A DNA stretch of 64,000 nucleotides from Liolophura sinensis. Taxonomy: Eukaryota > Mollusca > Polyplacophora > Chitonida > Chitonidae. The position numbers were made by a program, and so were the translations under genes. The stretch is taken from NCBI RefSeq assembly GCF_032854445.1, contig NW_027018093.1, positions 1-64,000 on the forward strand. Reading direction: 5' to 3'. How positions within the stretch are numbered: the stretch's first letter is position 1; every line of letters begins with the position of its first letter. The notes under the pieces are model-generated. The model was not told where the DNA came from and ran no database searches. It worked only from the letters and a program-made list of their open reading frames with translations. Of the stretch, positions 63,713 through 64,000 are shown piece by piece.

Positions 63713-64000
63713 TGATACAGTCTGCTGTAAAAAGTACAACTGAACACTGACCCACTTCAGTAAGGTGCCAAAGATGCGGAATTGAGCCAGGCATCGGCAG
63801 CTGTTGAAAAATTGCAAATTTCCCTGGTTTCCATGGAGTAAGAGCCGTTGCTGTGCACCTCATTATGAAATCAATGATCATTCAATTGTCACTACAGCCA
63901 AAAGTATTGGTCGGGAGAGCAACGCGGTTTGCACCATTCGATTTCTCGTCACAAAATACGTCGGATTAGCCTCTTACCAGCAGCACTGGAACAATTTTTC
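63713..64000 (+). repeat. Partial last monomer; array continues beyond window
   Basis: The 117th unit (S module) is cut at 288 bp by the window edge. It carries GTGCCAAAGATG (one A short), CACCTCATTATGAAATC in place of the usual CACGTGATTATGACATC, and TCGGGAGAGC with an extra G. These several differences in a short stretch make it one of the more divergent starts in the right-hand part of the window. Confidence 0.9.

Larger units (their letters stand above)
1..64000. repeat. 549-bp satellite DNA array filling the window (116 full monomers + 1 partial)
   Basis: The motif TGATACAGTCTG and its surroundings recur at 1, 549, 1098, 1647, 2196, 2745, 3294, 3843, 4392, 4941, 5491 and so on to 63713, a mean spacing of 549.2 bp. 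All monomers point the same way. Between successive starts the order of landmarks is the same: CAGCTG, CCATGG, CACGTG, GTCGGAGAGCAACGC, AAATACGTCGGATTAG, a T-tract cluster, CTGTAC, TCGCGACTGG, CCCTTCGGTAGCCCAG, GGGCTAAGCCC, ACGTGTAG. No unique DNA interrupts it and the array continues past both edges. No gene, rRNA, tRNA or transposon was found. Long tandem monomers with higher-order organisation are typical of eukaryotic centromeric or pericentromeric satellites; the location is inferred. The family is not one I recognise. Confidence 0.98.

Noticed and set aside
1-64000. Protein-coding genes from the many open frames of 60-144 codons
   Set aside because: The frames are copies of the same few segments of the monomer, on both strands and overlapping one another. 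None crosses a whole unit, several are frameshifted, and no domain, signal or conserved start context is visible. They are by-products of the repeat.
1-64000. CRISPR array
   Set aside because: There are no short direct repeats separated by unique spacers and no cas genes. The whole 549-bp unit is repetitive.
1-64000. Coding tandem-repeat gene (for example a secreted repeat protein), since 549 is divisible by three
   Set aside because: Every frame I followed on either strand is closed by a stop within a monomer in the common monomer classes, so no continuous repeat protein can be read.

Overview
The whole 64 kb window is one head-to-tail satellite DNA array. The repeat unit is about 549 bp. 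I followed its phase, using the start of the motif TGATACAGTCTG (or its variants), through 116 complete monomers plus a 288-bp partial one at the right edge. I found no unique sequence, no inserted transposon, no RNA gene and no gene I would defend as protein-coding. Every long open frame I checked recurs at the same place in the monomer, and none crosses a monomer. The array runs off both ends of the window.

The window suggests a eukaryotic nuclear genome, from centromeric, pericentromeric or other constitutive heterochromatin. The grounds are long tandem monomers, higher-order repeat (HOR) structure, about 40% GC by rough count, and no gene-dense DNA over 64 kb. A typical monomer keeps about 17 CpG sites, so CpG is only mildly depleted; this fits an invertebrate or another lightly methylated genome better than a vertebrate. 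I do not recognise the monomer family and cannot name a species.

Monomers differ by discrete sequence modules. The clearest follows a 30-nt hairpin at the monomer start and has three states: S (CACTTCAGTAAG), T (CATTTATAA) and H (CATGAATAAG). Other multi-state sites are the three bases before an almost invariant CACGTG, an AT-rich dyad (AATGATCATT or CAATATTCATTG), and GACGTC versus GACCTG.

Layout. 1-6588: mixed monomers. 6589-10982: an 8-monomer HOR. 10983-14277: its second copy, one monomer short through a crossover I can place at 12847-12895. 14278-18117: mixed, indel-bearing. 18118-24172: a scrambled third derivative with an internal 4-monomer duplication and many 1-4 base indels. 24173-43938: two near-identical copies of an 18-monomer HOR (about 9.88 kb each), with older trimer and dimer duplications nested inside. 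43939-50528: two partial further copies joined by identifiable chimeric junctions. 50529-52725: S/T dimers. 52726-56025: H/S monomers. 56026-60418: a split 4-5-monomer duplication. 60419-63712: a recent 3-monomer duplication (2 x 1647 bp). 63713-64000: partial monomer.

The biology visible here is repeat turnover by unequal exchange and segmental amplification at several scales, not a gene system. The main caution is assembly quality. Monomer length is almost perfectly constant in 24.7-49.4 kb and 55.5-63.7 kb, but nearly every monomer between 18.1 and 24.7 kb has indels. That could be biological degeneration or unpolished consensus.
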